The notes under the pieces: generated by a model
What the model was told of the DNA's origin: nothing
Seen by the model: the letters and a program-made list of their open reading frames with translations, nothing else
Database searches by the model: none
Part shown: piece after piece, positions 35,158 to 44,796 of the stretch
Layout: each line of letters begins with the position of its first letter
Numbering within the stretch: position 1 is the first letter of the stretch
Assembly: GCF_000313935.1 (NCBI RefSeq)
Contig: NZ_AMSS01000087.1
Span: 1 to 45,502 of the forward strand
Origin: Acinetobacter sp. WC-141
Lineage (GTDB): Bacteria > Pseudomonadota > Gammaproteobacteria > Pseudomonadales > Moraxellaceae
Length of the DNA stretch: 45,502 nucleotides
Direction: 5' to 3'
Position numbers and translations under genes: made by a program

Positions 35158-36387
35158 ATGAAGTTGCAGGGTTCCAATATATTGGGACAGGAACAAATAG
35201 ATTTATTAACCACACGAGGATTAAACTTCGTATGGTTTCCAAAGCAGCTTGAAACGATTTATCGTTTTCAATACCAAAATGGTGCTGCCTATGAGTTCCG
35301 CTATAGAGCGCCTATTATTTTAATATTATATATATTTTTAAGCTTTGGTATATATCAAGTTTTACCAACTGAACAAGTTTTACCCTGGTTTAGTTATTAT
35401 TCTTGGGTGGGTGTAATTATTTTTCTTGCCTGGATTTTATCGTTTATTAAAAAATTAAATCAGTACTTTGATTATTATGTAGGAATTGGCTCAGCTTTAG
35501 CGGTAGCAATTACTTTTATTTTAATTAACGTTATAGAAAATGGCCAAGAGAACGTTCTTTTTCATGCAGCCATGATGTATGCGATTGTAATTATCTATGG
35601 TGCAGTGGGTATGCGTTTTTATACCGCCATATTTGCTGGATGGATTGGAGGACTTGTTGGAATTTTGGCAAGTAACTATTTAAATGGGGTGATCGACTGG
35701 ACTTTCTTGAACCGAACTTACACCTTCAGTAGCTTCTTGGGAATGACCCTCGCCTATGCAACTGACCGCCAACATCGAGAAAACTACTTACAAAACTGCA
35801 TGATCGAGCTGAATCGCATTGAGCTGATGCAGCAAGCACAGCAATTATCTTTACTTTCACAGCAAGATGCACTTACTGGTTTAGCCAATCGACGCTATCT
35901 AGACGAAACACTGGATAACGAATGGCGCCGTGCTTTACGACATGAAACACCCCTTACGATCATGATGGTCGATATCGACTATTTTAAATCTTACAATGAT
36001 ACCTTGGGACATCTAAAGGGCGATGAATGCTTAAAAGAAATCGCAATTGCTATTTCTTCGATTGCTGCTCGTAGTGGTGATTTAGTTGCTCGTTATGGTG
36101 GTGAAGAGTTTTTACTACTATTTCCAATGACAAACGCTCAGCAAGCCTTGATCCAAGTCGAACGTTTAATGAATGCTATTAATAAAATTGCAATTAAACA
36201 CCCATGTAGTGAGGTATCACCAAATGTCACCATTAGTGTTGGAGTTGCAACCACAATTCCACGACTAAATGATTCAATTTCTGCTTTTGTAGCCCGTGCT
36301 GATCATGCTTTGTATAAAGCAAAAACTAATGGACGTAATCAATATAAAATTGCTGTAAACGAAGAACAAATTGTAGATTTAACTTAA
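35158..36387 (+). CDS. membrane diguanylate cyclase (GGDEF domain)
   Basis: Makes cyclic-di-GMP from two GTP. Of its 409 residues, about 50-200 hold five to six transmembrane helices forming a membrane sensor, followed by a short coiled linker (about 208-232) and a GGDEF domain from DALTGLANRR at 237. The active site is GGEEF at 314-318 and the inhibitory I-site RSGD at 305-308 is intact, so an active, feedback-inhibited enzyme is expected. No EAL domain. A CRP-like site lies upstream. The ligand of the membrane part is unknown. Confidence 0.92.
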   Translation: MKLQGSNILGQEQIDLLTTRGLNFVWFPKQLETIYRFQYQNGAAYEFRYRAPIILILYIFLSFGIYQVLPTEQVLPWFSYYSWVGVIIFLAWILSFIKKLNQYFDYYVGIGSALAVAITFILINVIENGQENVLFHAAMMYAIVIIYGAVGMRFYTAIFAGWIGGLVGILASNYLNGVIDWTFLNRTYTFSSFLGMTLAYATDRQHRENYLQNCMIELNRIELMQQAQQLSLLSQQDALTGLANRRYLDETLDNEWRRALRHETPLTIMMVDIDYFKSYNDTLGHLKGDECLKEIAIAISSIAARSGDLVARYGGEEFLLLFPMTNAQQALIQVERLMNAINKIAIKHPCSEVSPNVTISVGVATTIPRLNDSISAFVARADHALYKAKTNGRNQYKIAVNEEQIVDLT

Positions 36388-36626
36388 AAAGTCAGACTTG
36401 TATTCAAAATAATTTTTGACTAATTATTATCTTTTAGTTTCTTTTATCACTTCTTCTCTAATTAAAATGAATAGAAATACACAATTAGCTTTTCCATCCG
36501 TGGTAAAGCTAAAATTTAATTTAGAACTCGTAAGTAGGAAATTTTCTTTTATTTAAGTTTAAACCATTTGTTAAAAATGACTTATATAAAATTAGCTCCT
36601 TTCTATGCATCAAGATATTATTTTTA

Positions 36627-36645
36627 GTTAGTAAAAATTACTAAC
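36627..36645. repeat. short perfect inverted repeat
   Basis: GTTAGTAA-AAA-TTACTAAC, about 35 bases downstream of the leftward orphan gene. It could be a weak terminator or protein site; T-run poor. Confidence 0.4.
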
Positions 36646-36679
36646 CACAGCTAATCTAATATAGAAAAAATCAAGTTCA

Positions 36680-37405
36680 TTAGAGCTCACCTTTCAACTT
36701 CTTCCAAAATCTTATTAAAAAATAAAATAATGAATTTTGATCTACTCTTTGCGGTGTAGTGGAAATAGCCTCAGCTGAAAATGGTAGGATCGACACAATA
36801 TTCTCATGTATTGTTTCATAATTTGGATAGGCTTCCTTTTTTATTATTTCTATAATTTTTTGTATTTCATCAATAGATAAATTTAAAAACCTCTTAATTT
36901 CTTGAGCTGTTTTTGATTCAATAGATAATAAAGCACAAACTCTAGTAACATTAACAATCTGCTCTGCATGAATATTTTTAAAGTTTGGATAACAAACAAG
37001 CTTATAAATAATTTTTGTTTCCAAGTGTTTTGTAGTTACCCTATTTTCTTTATTAATTATACGTTCTTGATGTCCGATTTTAAAATATTCATTCTTCTCA
37101 ACCTCTTGTAAAATATTTAGAAGTTCTTGATATCTTATAGGTCTCTTCAAACCATACTGATAGCCCTTTAAGAGCTCAGGGTTATTACTTAATACAATCT
37201 TAATTTTTTTAGGAATAAGTATATTGGTATAGCCACTATCTAAATCAATAATATGTATATCTGGATTATCTTCACCGTATATCCAATTCCCTAAAAGATG
37301 AGATGACAAAGATAAGTCATGAATAACTTTTATCATTGCCTGTAAATTTTTAGGCAATAGCCTATCCTTTGACATACAGCCAATTCTATATGTACTCTGC
37401 TTCAT
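36680..37405 (-). CDS. hypothetical protein with degenerate receiver-like N-terminus
   Basis: Not recognised as a named family. It is 241 residues, Lys/Ile/Asn-rich and clearly more AT-rich than its neighbours. Residues about 50-100 have a receiver-like pattern: hydrophobic strand into HIIDLDSGY (D54/D56), strand KIKIVLSNNPE, and LKRPIRYQELLNIL resembling the receiver Lys-Pro region, but the phospho-Asp setting is not canonical. Residues about 125-200 are helical, with a possible HTH-like segment SKTAQEIKRFLNLSIDEIQKII. GGGGAAA precedes the ATG. It stands alone between the cyclase and aroC, so foreign origin is likely. A signalling adaptor or transcription factor role is only a guess. Confidence 0.6.
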   Translation of the reverse strand: MKQSTYRIGCMSKDRLLPKNLQAMIKVIHDLSLSSHLLGNWIYGEDNPDIHIIDLDSGYTNILIPKKIKIVLSNNPELLKGYQYGLKRPIRYQELLNILQEVEKNEYFKIGHQERIINKENRVTTKHLETKIIYKLVCYPNFKNIHAEQIVNVTRVCALLSIESKTAQEIKRFLNLSIDEIQKIIEIIKKEAYPNYETIHENIVSILPFSAEAISTTPQRVDQNSLFYFLIRFWKKLKGEL

Positions 37406-37737
37406 TGATATTTCCCCAATTTCAATGATGACGTTGAAAACTATTTGTTTAAAGTAATAAAAATTTAAATATGTAATAACTTATATAAAAGCAATTTGAG
37501 TCAAATTAACTTTAAGAGATAAATATAAATATCTGGTGCAGCAAAAAAATTAATAAGATTTAATCTCCGACTTCTACAGATAAATATATTCAAAATAAAT
37601 CGGACGATATTATATTTACAGAGAGATTATAAAACAAGAAATAATTTAAAATTAATCAAACTCAAGAACATAAAAATTTAAACCCCCCATATTTAATTTA
37701 AATATGGGGGGTTATTTACTCAAGTCAAAAATTATGA
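37406..37737. other. AT-rich gene-free stretch between aroC and the orphan gene
   Basis: 332 bases, strongly AT-rich. It holds the aroC terminator at 37681-37713 and presumably the orphan gene's promoter; no other element was recognised. Confidence 0.5.
37681..37713 (-). terminator. terminator of the prmB-aroC operon
   Basis: Perfect 15-bp stem AACCCCCCATATTTA / TAAATATGGGGGGTT with a three-base loop, 25 bases after the aroC stop and followed on the minus strand by TTTAAATTTTT. The C6/G6 block is unusually GC-rich for this region. Confidence 0.82.
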
Positions 37738-38829
37738 CTACGGTTCAATTGGAGAAAATGGCGGAATAACGTCTGCATTTTGAGCACGATGGCGTAGAAA
37801 ATGGTCCATTAACACAATTGCTAACATTGCTTCAGCAATCGGTGTCGCACGTACACCCACGCATGGGTCATGACGACCTTTAGTCAACACATCGGTATCT
37901 TCACGATTCAAATTAATCGTTTTACCCGGTGTGGTAATGCTGGCTGTTGGTTTTAGTGCAATAGCGACTCGAATGGACTGACCACTTGAGATACCACCTA
38001 AAATCCCACCAGCATGATTCGCTAAAAAACCATTACTGGTCAATTCATCACGTGTTTCATGACCAAACTGTCCAGCAACCGCAAAACCATCACCAATTTC
38101 AACACCTTTAACCGCATTAATACTCATCATCGCATGAGCAATGTCAGCATCTAAACGGTCAAAAACAGGCTCACCCCAACCTACAGGAACTTTTTCAGCT
38201 AAAATTTCTAGCTTCGCACCACAGCTTGTTCCCTGTTCACGCAAAGAAGTCACCAAAGCTTCAAAACGTGAAACAGCGTCTACATCACCACAGAAAAATG
38301 GATTATTCGGAACTTCATTCCAATCCAGTTTTTCAGCAACTTCATTGCCTATTTGAGTAACATGACCACGAATCAAGACACCAAATTTTTCTGCTAAATA
38401 TTTTTTAGCTATTGCGCCCGCTGCAACACGCATAGCTGTTTCACGAGCACTTGAACGGCCACCGCCACGATAGTCACGGAAACCGTATTTTTGCGTATAT
38501 GTATAGTCGGCATGGCCAGGTCTAAAAGTTTGGGCAATATTACCATAATCTTTCGATTTTTGATCAGTATTCTCAATCAATAAACCAATTGGCGTACCTG
38601 TCGTTTTACCTTCGAAAACACCCGAAATGATTTTAACCTGATCAGGCTCTTTACGTTGAGTCGCAAATTTAGAAGTACCCGGTTTACGACGGTCAAGGTC
38701 TTTTTGCAAGTCTTCTTCAGACAGCTCAAGGCCCGGTGGCACACCATCAACAATTGCCATTAAGCCAACGCCATGAGATTCGCCACAAGTAGTTACACGA
38801 AAGAGTTGTCCAATACTATTCCCTGCCAT
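37738..38829 (-). CDS. aroC: chorismate synthase
   Basis: Converts 5-enolpyruvylshikimate-3-phosphate to chorismate using reduced FMN, the last step of the shikimate pathway. The 363 residues contain the three family signatures: [18 protein letters not shown], the [25 protein letters not shown] block and [17 protein letters not shown]. Length and termini are normal. AAGGAG is 8-9 bases before the ATG. Its gene is 12 bases after prmB, a common pairing, so the two are co-transcribed and end at the adjacent terminator. Confidence 0.97.
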   Translation of the reverse strand: MAGNSIGQLFRVTTCGESHGVGLMAIVDGVPPGLELSEEDLQKDLDRRKPGTSKFATQRKEPDQVKIISGVFEGKTTGTPIGLLIENTDQKSKDYGNIAQTFRPGHADYTYTQKYGFRDYRGGGRSSARETAMRVAAGAIAKKYLAEKFGVLIRGHVTQIGNEVAEKLDWNEVPNNPFFCGDVDAVSRFEALVTSLREQGTSCGAKLEILAEKVPVGWGEPVFDRLDADIAHAMMSINAVKGVEIGDGFAVAGQFGHETRDELTSNGFLANHAGGILGGISSGQSIRVAIALKPTASITTPGKTINLNREDTDVLTKGRHDPCVGVRATPIAEAMLAIVLMDHFLRHRAQNADVIPPFSPIEP

Positions 38830-38841
38830 ATGCCCAACTCC

Positions 38842-39846
38842 TTATATTTGCTCTTCAAATAGTTTTCTATAACGGCGACATTGTTCAGCAGTCAAAGCAA
38901 AAATACCTGAACCACCTTTTTGGAAAGTGAGCCAGTTGAAATCAATCGTATTAAAGTTCTGACGCATTGACCATTCAGAATTACCGACTTCAATGACAAT
39001 AAGGCCATCTTCAGTTAAGTAATCTGCCGCTTGTGCAAGCATTTTGCGAACTAAGTCTAAACCATCTTGGCCTGCTGCCAGTGCAAGTTCAGGCTCATGC
39101 AAAAACTCTTCTGGTAAGTCAGCCATATCTTCAGCATCAACGTACGGTGGATTACTTACAATTAAATCGTACTGGTTTTCAGCTGGAATCTTGGCAAACA
39201 AGTCAGACTCAAGTAATGCAACTTGATATTGCTTATTGTGATGTTCTGTATTAATTGAAGCAACTTCTAAAGCTTCTTTAGAAATATCAGTTGCATCTAT
39301 TTCAGCGTCTGGATATGCATAAGCCAAAGCAATTGCAATACATCCAGAACCTGTACACATATCTAAGATACGTTGTGGCGTTTTAGGTTTTGTATTTTCT
39401 GGCAAATTATTGAGAGCTTCGCGCATTTGACCATTTTCATCTAAACAATATGGTGCAAAACGTTGCTCAATTAATTCTGCAATTGGTGAACGAGGAATGA
39501 GTACGCGCTCATCTACATAGAATGGCTTATTAAAGAAATAAGCAAGGTTTAATAGGTAAGATGTTGGAATACGGTCATTGATACGACGCTCCAATAAACT
39601 TAAGAATTCTGCTTTCTCACTTGGTAAAAGTTTAGCATCTAGAATTTCTGCGTCTGCTGACCATTCAAGAGATAAGGTTTGTAAAACTAATGCAGAGCTT
39701 TCTGCAAAATAATCTTCAGTACCTTGTCCTAAATGTGCATCATGTTGACGTAATGCTGATACCCCAAAACGAATAAAATCTCGAATTGTTGATAAATTTT
39801 CAGCCGCTTCCTGTAAATTTTCAGGGCTAATCGTCGGTCGCTCCAC
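38842..39846 (-). CDS. prmB: 50S ribosomal protein L3 glutamine N5-methyltransferase
   Basis: SAM-dependent methyltransferase of the HemK/PrmB family, modifying the glutamine of ribosomal protein L3. Of its 334 residues, the SAM motif ILDMCTGSGCIAIALA and the substrate glutamine-binding NPPYVDAEDM are intact, and the N-terminal helical extension (ENLSTIRDFIRFGVSALRQ) with LIPRSPIAELIEQRF separates it from PrmC. First gene of the prmB-aroC pair. Confidence 0.93.
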   Translation of the reverse strand: MERPTISPENLQEAAENLSTIRDFIRFGVSALRQHDAHLGQGTEDYFAESSALVLQTLSLEWSADAEILDAKLLPSEKAEFLSLLERRINDRIPTSYLLNLAYFFNKPFYVDERVLIPRSPIAELIEQRFAPYCLDENGQMREALNNLPENTKPKTPQRILDMCTGSGCIAIALAYAYPDAEIDATDISKEALEVASINTEHHNKQYQVALLESDLFAKIPAENQYDLIVSNPPYVDAEDMADLPEEFLHEPELALAAGQDGLDLVRKMLAQAADYLTEDGLIVIEVGNSEWSMRQNFNTIDFNWLTFQKGGSGIFALTAEQCRRYRKLFEEQI

Positions 39847-39902
39847 TTAGGCGTCTCCAAAGGCAAATTTTGCAAAGTGACTATTCTACTGAGTGAGGTA
39901 CA

Positions 39903-39919
39903 GCAAAGCAACGCTTTGC
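39903..39919. repeat. hairpin element GCAAAGC-AAC-GCTTTGC
   Basis: Perfect 7-bp stem with a three-base loop, upstream of prmB. Its reverse complement contains CAAAGCGTTGCTTTG, the same core as the tandem repeats near 19.5 kb. Confidence 0.55.
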
Positions 39920-40037
39920 CTTGTGAACAGGAGTTTTACAGGTCTATCTCTAACAATCACACATTAAAATCAGAATACTTTGTTTTAATTAAGAAATAAT
40001 GAACTTTATAAGTAGCGTTAGATGTAGTCTTTGAAAC

Positions 40038-40070
40038 AAAAAAAGCGGCCTTTAAATACTGACCGCTTTT
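40038..40070 (-). terminator. terminator after trpB
   Basis: Stem AAAAGCGG (40041-40048) / CCGCTTTT (40063-40070), with a seven-base T-run on the minus strand, 15 bases after the trpB stop. Confidence 0.82.
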
Positions 40071-40084
40071 CGAATTTAGGCGGC

Positions 40085-41290
40085 TTAAAGCTTAAGCTTT
40101 TCGGCAACGTAGTCAGAATCTTTATCTCCACGCCCCGACAGATTTACCACAATCATGGTTTCTTTGGCTAATTGCGGAGCTTCACGAATTGCCCATGCGA
40201 CAGCATGTGAGCTTTCAAGCGCAGGAACAATGCCTTCAACACGAGAAAGTGTCATAAAAGCATCTAAACATTCTTGATCAGTTGCAGTGCTATATTCAAC
40301 ACGCCCTAAATCTTTTAAAAAACTGTGTTGTGGTCCAACACCTGGGTAGTCTAATCCTGAAGCAATAGAATGCACGGGTAAAGGTTCACCAGCTTCATTT
40401 TCAAGCACATAACATGCCATACCATGAATTTGACTTGGCTTGCCTAAAGTTAGCGTTGCTGAATGCATATTGGTGTTTAAACCATGTCCAGCTGGCTCAA
40501 CGCCTACTAGTTTTACATCTGAGTCATTTAAAAATGCAGTAAATGCACCTATTGCATTTGAACCACCGCCGACACATGCCACAACATAATCAGGGCTTTT
40601 CCCAAAACGCTGATGCGTTTGTGCTTTAATTTCATTGCCAATAATCGATTGAAAATCACGAACCATTTTAGGAAATGGATGCGGGCCTACGACAGAACCA
40701 ATGGCATATATAAAGTTTTTTGGATCTTTTAAATATTCTTCAAATGCACTATCTACAGCATCTTTTAACGTGGCTGTACCACGTGTTACTGCAACCAAAT
40801 CAGCACCCAAAATTTTCATTTTGACCACATTTGGATGTTCTTTTTCAATATCTACTTGACCCATGTGAATTTCACAGGGAATGCCTACTAATGCACAAGC
40901 GGTTGCCAAAGCAACGCCATGCTGACCAGCACCTGTTTCAGCAATAACTTTCTTTTTGCCCATATATTTAGCAAGTAAAGCTTCGCCTAAGCAGTGATTG
41001 ATTTTGTGAGCACCTGTGTGGTTCAAGTCTTCACGCTTTAAATAAATTTGTGCACCACCTAACTGTTCAGAAAGACGTTTCGCGTGAAATAAAGGGCTTG
41101 GGCGGCCTACATAATTTGAAAAGAGGTCTGATAGTTCATCTTGAAATTCAGATGTATGGCGAATTTCTTCATAGGCAACATTAATTTCATCCATTGCTTC
41201 TTTTAAATGTGGAGGAATAAACTGTCCGCCATATTCACCAAAAAATCCTTGTTCATTCGGCAAAGCAATACCATTAATTTGATGTTGCAT
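40085..41290 (-). CDS. trpB: tryptophan synthase beta chain paralog (unlinked)
   Basis: PLP enzyme of the TrpB family, 401 residues: PLP-lysine motif [31 protein letters not shown], phosphate loop [12 protein letters not shown] and NLSGRGDKD are intact, so it should be catalytically competent. It departs from standard TrpB where the segment usually reading (D/E)xxRQxxNVxRMxLLGA is [18 protein letters not shown], and KINH replaces KINN. No trpA, trpF or other trp gene is adjacent; it sits between prmB and a VWA gene. It may be a second TrpB that condenses indole with serine or works on another substrate; that is inference. Confidence 0.87.
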   Translation of the reverse strand: MQHQINGIALPNEQGFFGEYGGQFIPPHLKEAMDEINVAYEEIRHTSEFQDELSDLFSNYVGRPSPLFHAKRLSEQLGGAQIYLKREDLNHTGAHKINHCLGEALLAKYMGKKKVIAETGAGQHGVALATACALVGIPCEIHMGQVDIEKEHPNVVKMKILGADLVAVTRGTATLKDAVDSAFEEYLKDPKNFIYAIGSVVGPHPFPKMVRDFQSIIGNEIKAQTHQRFGKSPDYVVACVGGGSNAIGAFTAFLNDSDVKLVGVEPAGHGLNTNMHSATLTLGKPSQIHGMACYVLENEAGEPLPVHSIASGLDYPGVGPQHSFLKDLGRVEYSTATDQECLDAFMTLSRVEGIVPALESSHAVAWAIREAPQLAKETMIVVNLSGRGDKDSDYVAEKLKL

Positions 41291-41327
41291 ATCATCCCTC
41301 TTTTTAAAATTATTAAAGTTATTAAGC

Positions 41328-42515
41328 TTATCGAGAAAGGTAACGCGTTAAATCCTCAATGCCTTTTAGTGTCATTGGATACATATGATTTTCAAAAATC
41401 TCTTTGATCCAACCAATGGTTTGAGTGTAATGCCAATACCCTTCTGTTTCAGGGTTTAGCCACGCTGTTTTATCAAAATGTTGACGTAGGCGACGTAACC
41501 AAACCTCACCTGTTTCATCATTCATATATTCAACCGAGCCACCCACCGATTTCAACTCATACGGTGCCATACTGGCATCACCGACTACAATTACACGATA
41601 GTCGCGTCCATAGGTGTGAAATAGATCCCATGTATTCATACGCGTGGCTGTACGGCGATGGTTATCTTTCCAAACATAGTCATAGAGACAATTATGGAAA
41701 TAGAAGTACTCAAGTGTTTTAAACTCAGTTTTAGCGGCACTAAAGAGTTTTTCGCATTGGGCAATGTGAGCATCCATCGAACCGCCTACATCGAACAACA
41801 TCAGCACTTTTATTCGGTTTCGACGCTCAGGTACCATTTGAACATCAAGAATACCTTGCTTGGCTGTTTCACGGATTGTACCGTCAACATCCAACTCTTC
41901 AGCTGCACCTTGACGGGCAAATTTACGCAAACGGCGCAAAGCAATTTGCATCTGACGAGTACCAAGAACTTGGTCATCATCTAGATTTTGATATTTACGC
42001 TGTTCCCAGACTTTAACCGCCGAACGTTTACGCCCTGGTCCACCAATTCTGACACCTTCTGGATGGTCACCAAAAGCTCCAAAAGGTGAAGTACCGCCAG
42101 TACCCACCATGCGGTTACCCCCCTGATGCTTTTTATGCTGTTCGCGTAACCGCTCTTCCAGCATTTTCATCAGTTCTTCTAAGGAACCTGCTTTTTGGAG
42201 TTCAGCTCGTTGTTCAGGAGTTAAATGCTTTTCTAAAAGTTCTAAATCAAACCAGTCTTTTGGCAACTTATGAACTTGCTTGAGTAACTCGTCCAGATCA
42301 AAGGTTTCAATGCCATCAAAATAATCTTTCATGGCACGATCAAACTTGTCAAAAAAGCGTTCATCTTTAACTAAAATAGTTTTAGCAAGTTGATAAAACT
42401 CTTCTTGATCAGCAAAAACCAAACCTTCACTTACTGCACGGTTTAAGTCAATGAGTTCACGAGTTGTAACTGGAACACCGTATTTACGTAAGGTGTAAAA
42501 TAACCGCACAAACAT
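41328..42515 (-). CDS. VWA-domain protein, CoxE-like, partner of MoxR ATPase
   Basis: A cytosolic 395-residue protein with an N-terminal helical region ([21 protein letters not shown]...), a charged Gly-rich stretch near 131-170 ([16 protein letters not shown]), and a C-terminal von Willebrand A domain with a MIDAS-type motif DVGGSMDAH (D242, G244, S246; Gly replaces the first Ser). Close CoxE/PF05762-like relatives are coded beside MoxR ATPases and act as their adaptor, probably in protein or metal-centre maturation. Here it is 15 bases downstream of the moxR-like gene. Confidence 0.88.
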   Translation of the reverse strand: MFVRLFYTLRKYGVPVTTRELIDLNRAVSEGLVFADQEEFYQLAKTILVKDERFFDKFDRAMKDYFDGIETFDLDELLKQVHKLPKDWFDLELLEKHLTPEQRAELQKAGSLEELMKMLEERLREQHKKHQGGNRMVGTGGTSPFGAFGDHPEGVRIGGPGRKRSAVKVWEQRKYQNLDDDQVLGTRQMQIALRRLRKFARQGAAEELDVDGTIRETAKQGILDVQMVPERRNRIKVLMLFDVGGSMDAHIAQCEKLFSAAKTEFKTLEYFYFHNCLYDYVWKDNHRRTATRMNTWDLFHTYGRDYRVIVVGDASMAPYELKSVGGSVEYMNDETGEVWLRRLRQHFDKTAWLNPETEGYWHYTQTIGWIKEIFENHMYPMTLKGIEDLTRYLSR

Positions 42516-42530
42516 GGGTTATTCCCTCCT

Positions 42531-43382
42531 TTAACGTCGAGACATGAAAGCCAAACGTTCGAGGAGTTGCACATCCTGCTCGTTTTTGATCAGCGCACCA
42601 TATAAAGGTGGTATAGCTTTAGATGTATCGCGATTGCGTAATACATCTTCAGGCATATCATCTGCCATGAGCAAGCTTAACCAATCAATTAATTCAGAAG
42701 TTGATGGTGGTTTCTTCAAATTAGGAATTTCACGTAGTTTAAAGAAAACCTGTAAAGCTTCGTTGACCAGTGTTGCAGAAATATTCGGGAAATGAACATC
42801 GATAATTTCTCGCATGGTCACTTCATCTGGAAACTCAATGTAGTGAAAGAAACAACGACGCAAGAAAGCATCTGGTAACTCTTTTTCATTATTCGAGGTA
42901 ATAATGACGATTGGGCGTTGTGTTGCCGTAATGGTTTCGCTCGTTTCGTAAACATAGAAAGACATTTTATCGAGTTCATGCAACAAGTCATTTGGAAACT
43001 CAATATCGGCTTTGTCAATTTCATCAATTAACAAGACACAACGCTCTTCACTTGTGAAAGCTTCCCACAATTTACCGGGTTTAATATAGTTCTTAATATC
43101 GTAAACGCGATCATCACCTAACTGGCTGTCTCGTAAACGAGAAACAGCATCATATTCATACAACCCTTGCTGTGCTTTGGTTGTGGATTTGATATGCCAA
43201 GTAATGAGTTTTAAACCCAAACTTTCTGCTACTTGTTCAGCGAGTAAAGTTTTGCCCGTACCAGGTTCACCTTTAACCAGTAAAGGCTTTTGTAAAGCAC
43301 GAGCTGCTTTTACAGCGAGCTTAAGACTATCAGTCGCGATATATTGATCTGTACCGGTAAAATGTTGGGTATCAGCAGACAT
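42531..43382 (-). CDS. MoxR-family AAA+ ATPase
   Basis: Chaperone-type ATPase of 283 residues. Walker A GEPGTGKT, Walker B [11 protein letters not shown], sensor 1 [27 protein letters not shown] and a C-terminal helical lid match the MoxR/CoxD group, where IEFP after the arginine finger is characteristic. It forms an operon with the VWA gene downstream and with two small genes upstream. Clients are unknown; none of the metal enzymes usually served by MoxR is adjacent. Confidence 0.9.
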   Translation of the reverse strand: [283 protein letters not shown]

Positions 43383-43411
43383 GTAAAGACCTTATTTTTC
43401 TATTTCAATGG

Positions 43412-43774
43412 TTAGATGGAACGCATGCTTTTGTTTATTGTATATTTTGACCAACAATAGCCAATAACCAAACCTAGACCAACTACAAACAGAATTAAAG
43501 ATAAATTTGACCAAATTAGAGGGCTATCTTTGGTTAAAACACCAAATAGTAGTCCAAAAATAGCAGGTGCTACCGATGCATTTGGCCCTTCAGACACTGT
43601 TGGTGTAACTAAAATAGCAAATACAACAAGCCAGCTAATTGCACCAAAGGTTGTAGGAAGACGACGCATTAATCGCCACCAACACCATAAAGCAATAATA
43701 GCGCCTATTCCATAAGCTGTTAAAGCAATAGCATCTTCAGGAATAACATCCAAAAAAGAGAATAATTGATTCAT
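43412..43774 (-). CDS. small integral membrane protein
   Basis: Not recognised as a named family. From the preferred ATG at 43774 it is 120 residues with about four hydrophobic helices (IALTAYGIGAIIALWCWWRL, FGAISWLVVFAILVT, APAIFGLLFGVL, LSLILFVVGLGLVIGYCW). An upstream ATG at 43825 would overlap the ycgL gene by 35 bases and lacks a ribosome site; TGGAAT precedes the shorter start. Lying between ycgL and moxR in a tight operon, it may belong with the MoxR-VWA pair at the membrane; inference only. Confidence 0.75.
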   Translation of the reverse strand: MNQLFSFLDVIPEDAIALTAYGIGAIIALWCWWRLMRRLPTTFGAISWLVVFAILVTPTVSEGPNASVAPAIFGLLFGVLTKDSPLIWSNLSLILFVVGLGLVIGYCWSKYTINKSMRSI

Positions 43775-43790
43775 TATTCCAGTTTGATTT

Positions 43791-44096
43791 TCACGCACCA
43801 CGTAAGCCCTCTGGTTCAACCGCATTTGGATTAATTAACCCTTCTGGCGGCATCTGAATAAAGAAACCTTTTGTTTGTAATGAGTCTAAAACATGTAAAA
43901 CATTAGCACGCGCCAATTTACGTGTTGGAGCTAATTCTAAATGCATGACAAACGTTGCACGACCAAACGCTTGTAAAACAGCTTCAGGAACATTTTCAAA
44001 CGGATCAGCTTGTTCCGCATCGTCAGGATAGTTTGGACGAGCAATATACATGTACATTTCATCTTTTTTGCTCGATCTATAAATATCACAGTGCAT
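43791..44096 (-). CDS. ycgL: YcgL domain-containing protein
   Basis: A 101-residue protein of the YcgL family: N-terminal [16 protein letters not shown], the middle [18 protein letters not shown] and C-terminal [13 protein letters not shown] match the family along its length. It is a small soluble alpha/beta protein of unknown function in gammaproteobacteria. The start at 44096 fits the MxCxIYRS family start. First gene of the leftward ycgL-membrane protein-moxR-vwa cluster. Confidence 0.9.
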   Translation of the reverse strand: MHCDIYRSSKKDEMYMYIARPNYPDDAEQADPFENVPEAVLQAFGRATFVMHLELAPTRKLARANVLHVLDSLQTKGFFIQMPPEGLINPNAVEPEGLRGA

Positions 44097-44440
44097 TTCA
44101 AATCAACTCTTGAACTAAGGACAGCATACATGAAAAAAAACGACTCACACACGCAGGTTTGTTTACGCATCAGTCGTTTTTTTAATTCTTAGGAAATATT
44201 AACCTACAACCTTGATTAAGGTCGATAATAACTTTGTTCCAGACAAAAGTTAGCTTTCCCATAAAACAAATAACTATTTGATTTTAAATAATTAAATAAA
44301 ATTATTGATTTTGATAAAATAAAAACAATTTTAGAAAAAATAAGAAAACGTTCGTTACTGAATACTTTTTGTGATCTGTTTTTTTACACTTCTACCCTTT
44401 AATACCATGAAATTTATCATATTAAAGTTAGGTATTTCGG
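44097..44440. other. intergenic region between ycgL and the right-hand IS
   Basis: About 340 bases, AT-rich. It holds the ycgL promoter region and a terminator-like hairpin at 44134-44183, followed by featureless AT-rich sequence up to the probable IS left end. Confidence 0.5.
44134..44183. terminator. terminator-like hairpin, possibly of a gene now beyond the IS
   Basis: Stem AAAAAAACGACT (44134-44145) / AGTCGTTTTTTT (44172-44183) with a 26-base loop and a T-run on either strand. No gene in this window needs it on the plus strand; it would suit a leftward gene now on the far side of the IS, or a small RNA. Confidence 0.5.
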
Positions 44441-44509
44441 TAATCCCCCCTAAAAATAAAAGGATCTAAAAGTAGAATTTTCTCTTAAGATACGAGCAGG
44501 AGATTCTGC

Positions 44510-44776
44510 ATGAAAACATCTAAATTTACTGACAGTCAGATCATGTCCATCTTGAAACAGGCAGAATCTGGCACACCTGTAGCGACCCTTTGCCGTGAAC
44601 ACGGCATGAGTAATGCTACCTTTTATAAATGGCGTGCCAAATATGGTGGTATGGATACATCATTAATGGCTCGACTGAAAGAGCTAGAAGCCGAAAATAC
44701 CAGACTTAAAAAGATGTATGCGGAAGAGCGATTAAAGGCCGAAATCATCCAGGAAGCGATGGCAAAAAAGTGGTAA
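44510..44776 (+). CDS. IS3-family OrfA (transposase N-terminal/HTH protein)
   Basis: An 88-residue OrfA with the IS3 helix-turn-helix ([43 protein letters not shown]) and a leucine-zipper-like tail ([33 protein letters not shown]). The group resembles IS407/IS51. It binds the terminal repeats and is fused to OrfB by -1 frameshifting at 44764-44770, just before its own stop at 44774-44776. Confidence 0.93.
   Translation: MKTSKFTDSQIMSILKQAESGTPVATLCREHGMSNATFYKWRAKYGGMDTSLMARLKELEAENTRLKKMYAEERLKAEIIQEAMAKKW
44764..44770 (+). other. programmed -1 frameshift site A6G
   Basis: A AAA AAG in the orfA frame (codons GCA AAA AAG), the canonical IS3-family slippery heptamer. Slippage moves ribosomes into the orfB frame to read GCAAAAAAAGTGGTAAAGCC as ...KKVVKP. 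Confidence 0.85.
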
Positions 44777-44796
44777 AGCCATCTTGCCGGCGTAAG

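Noticed and set aside
41658..41984. 108-codon plus-strand frame opposite the VWA gene
   Set aside because: Shadow of the VWA coding region with no recognisable domain.
44010..44192. 60-codon plus-strand frame near the IS
   Set aside because: Covers the ycgL start and the hairpin; no ribosome site or homology.
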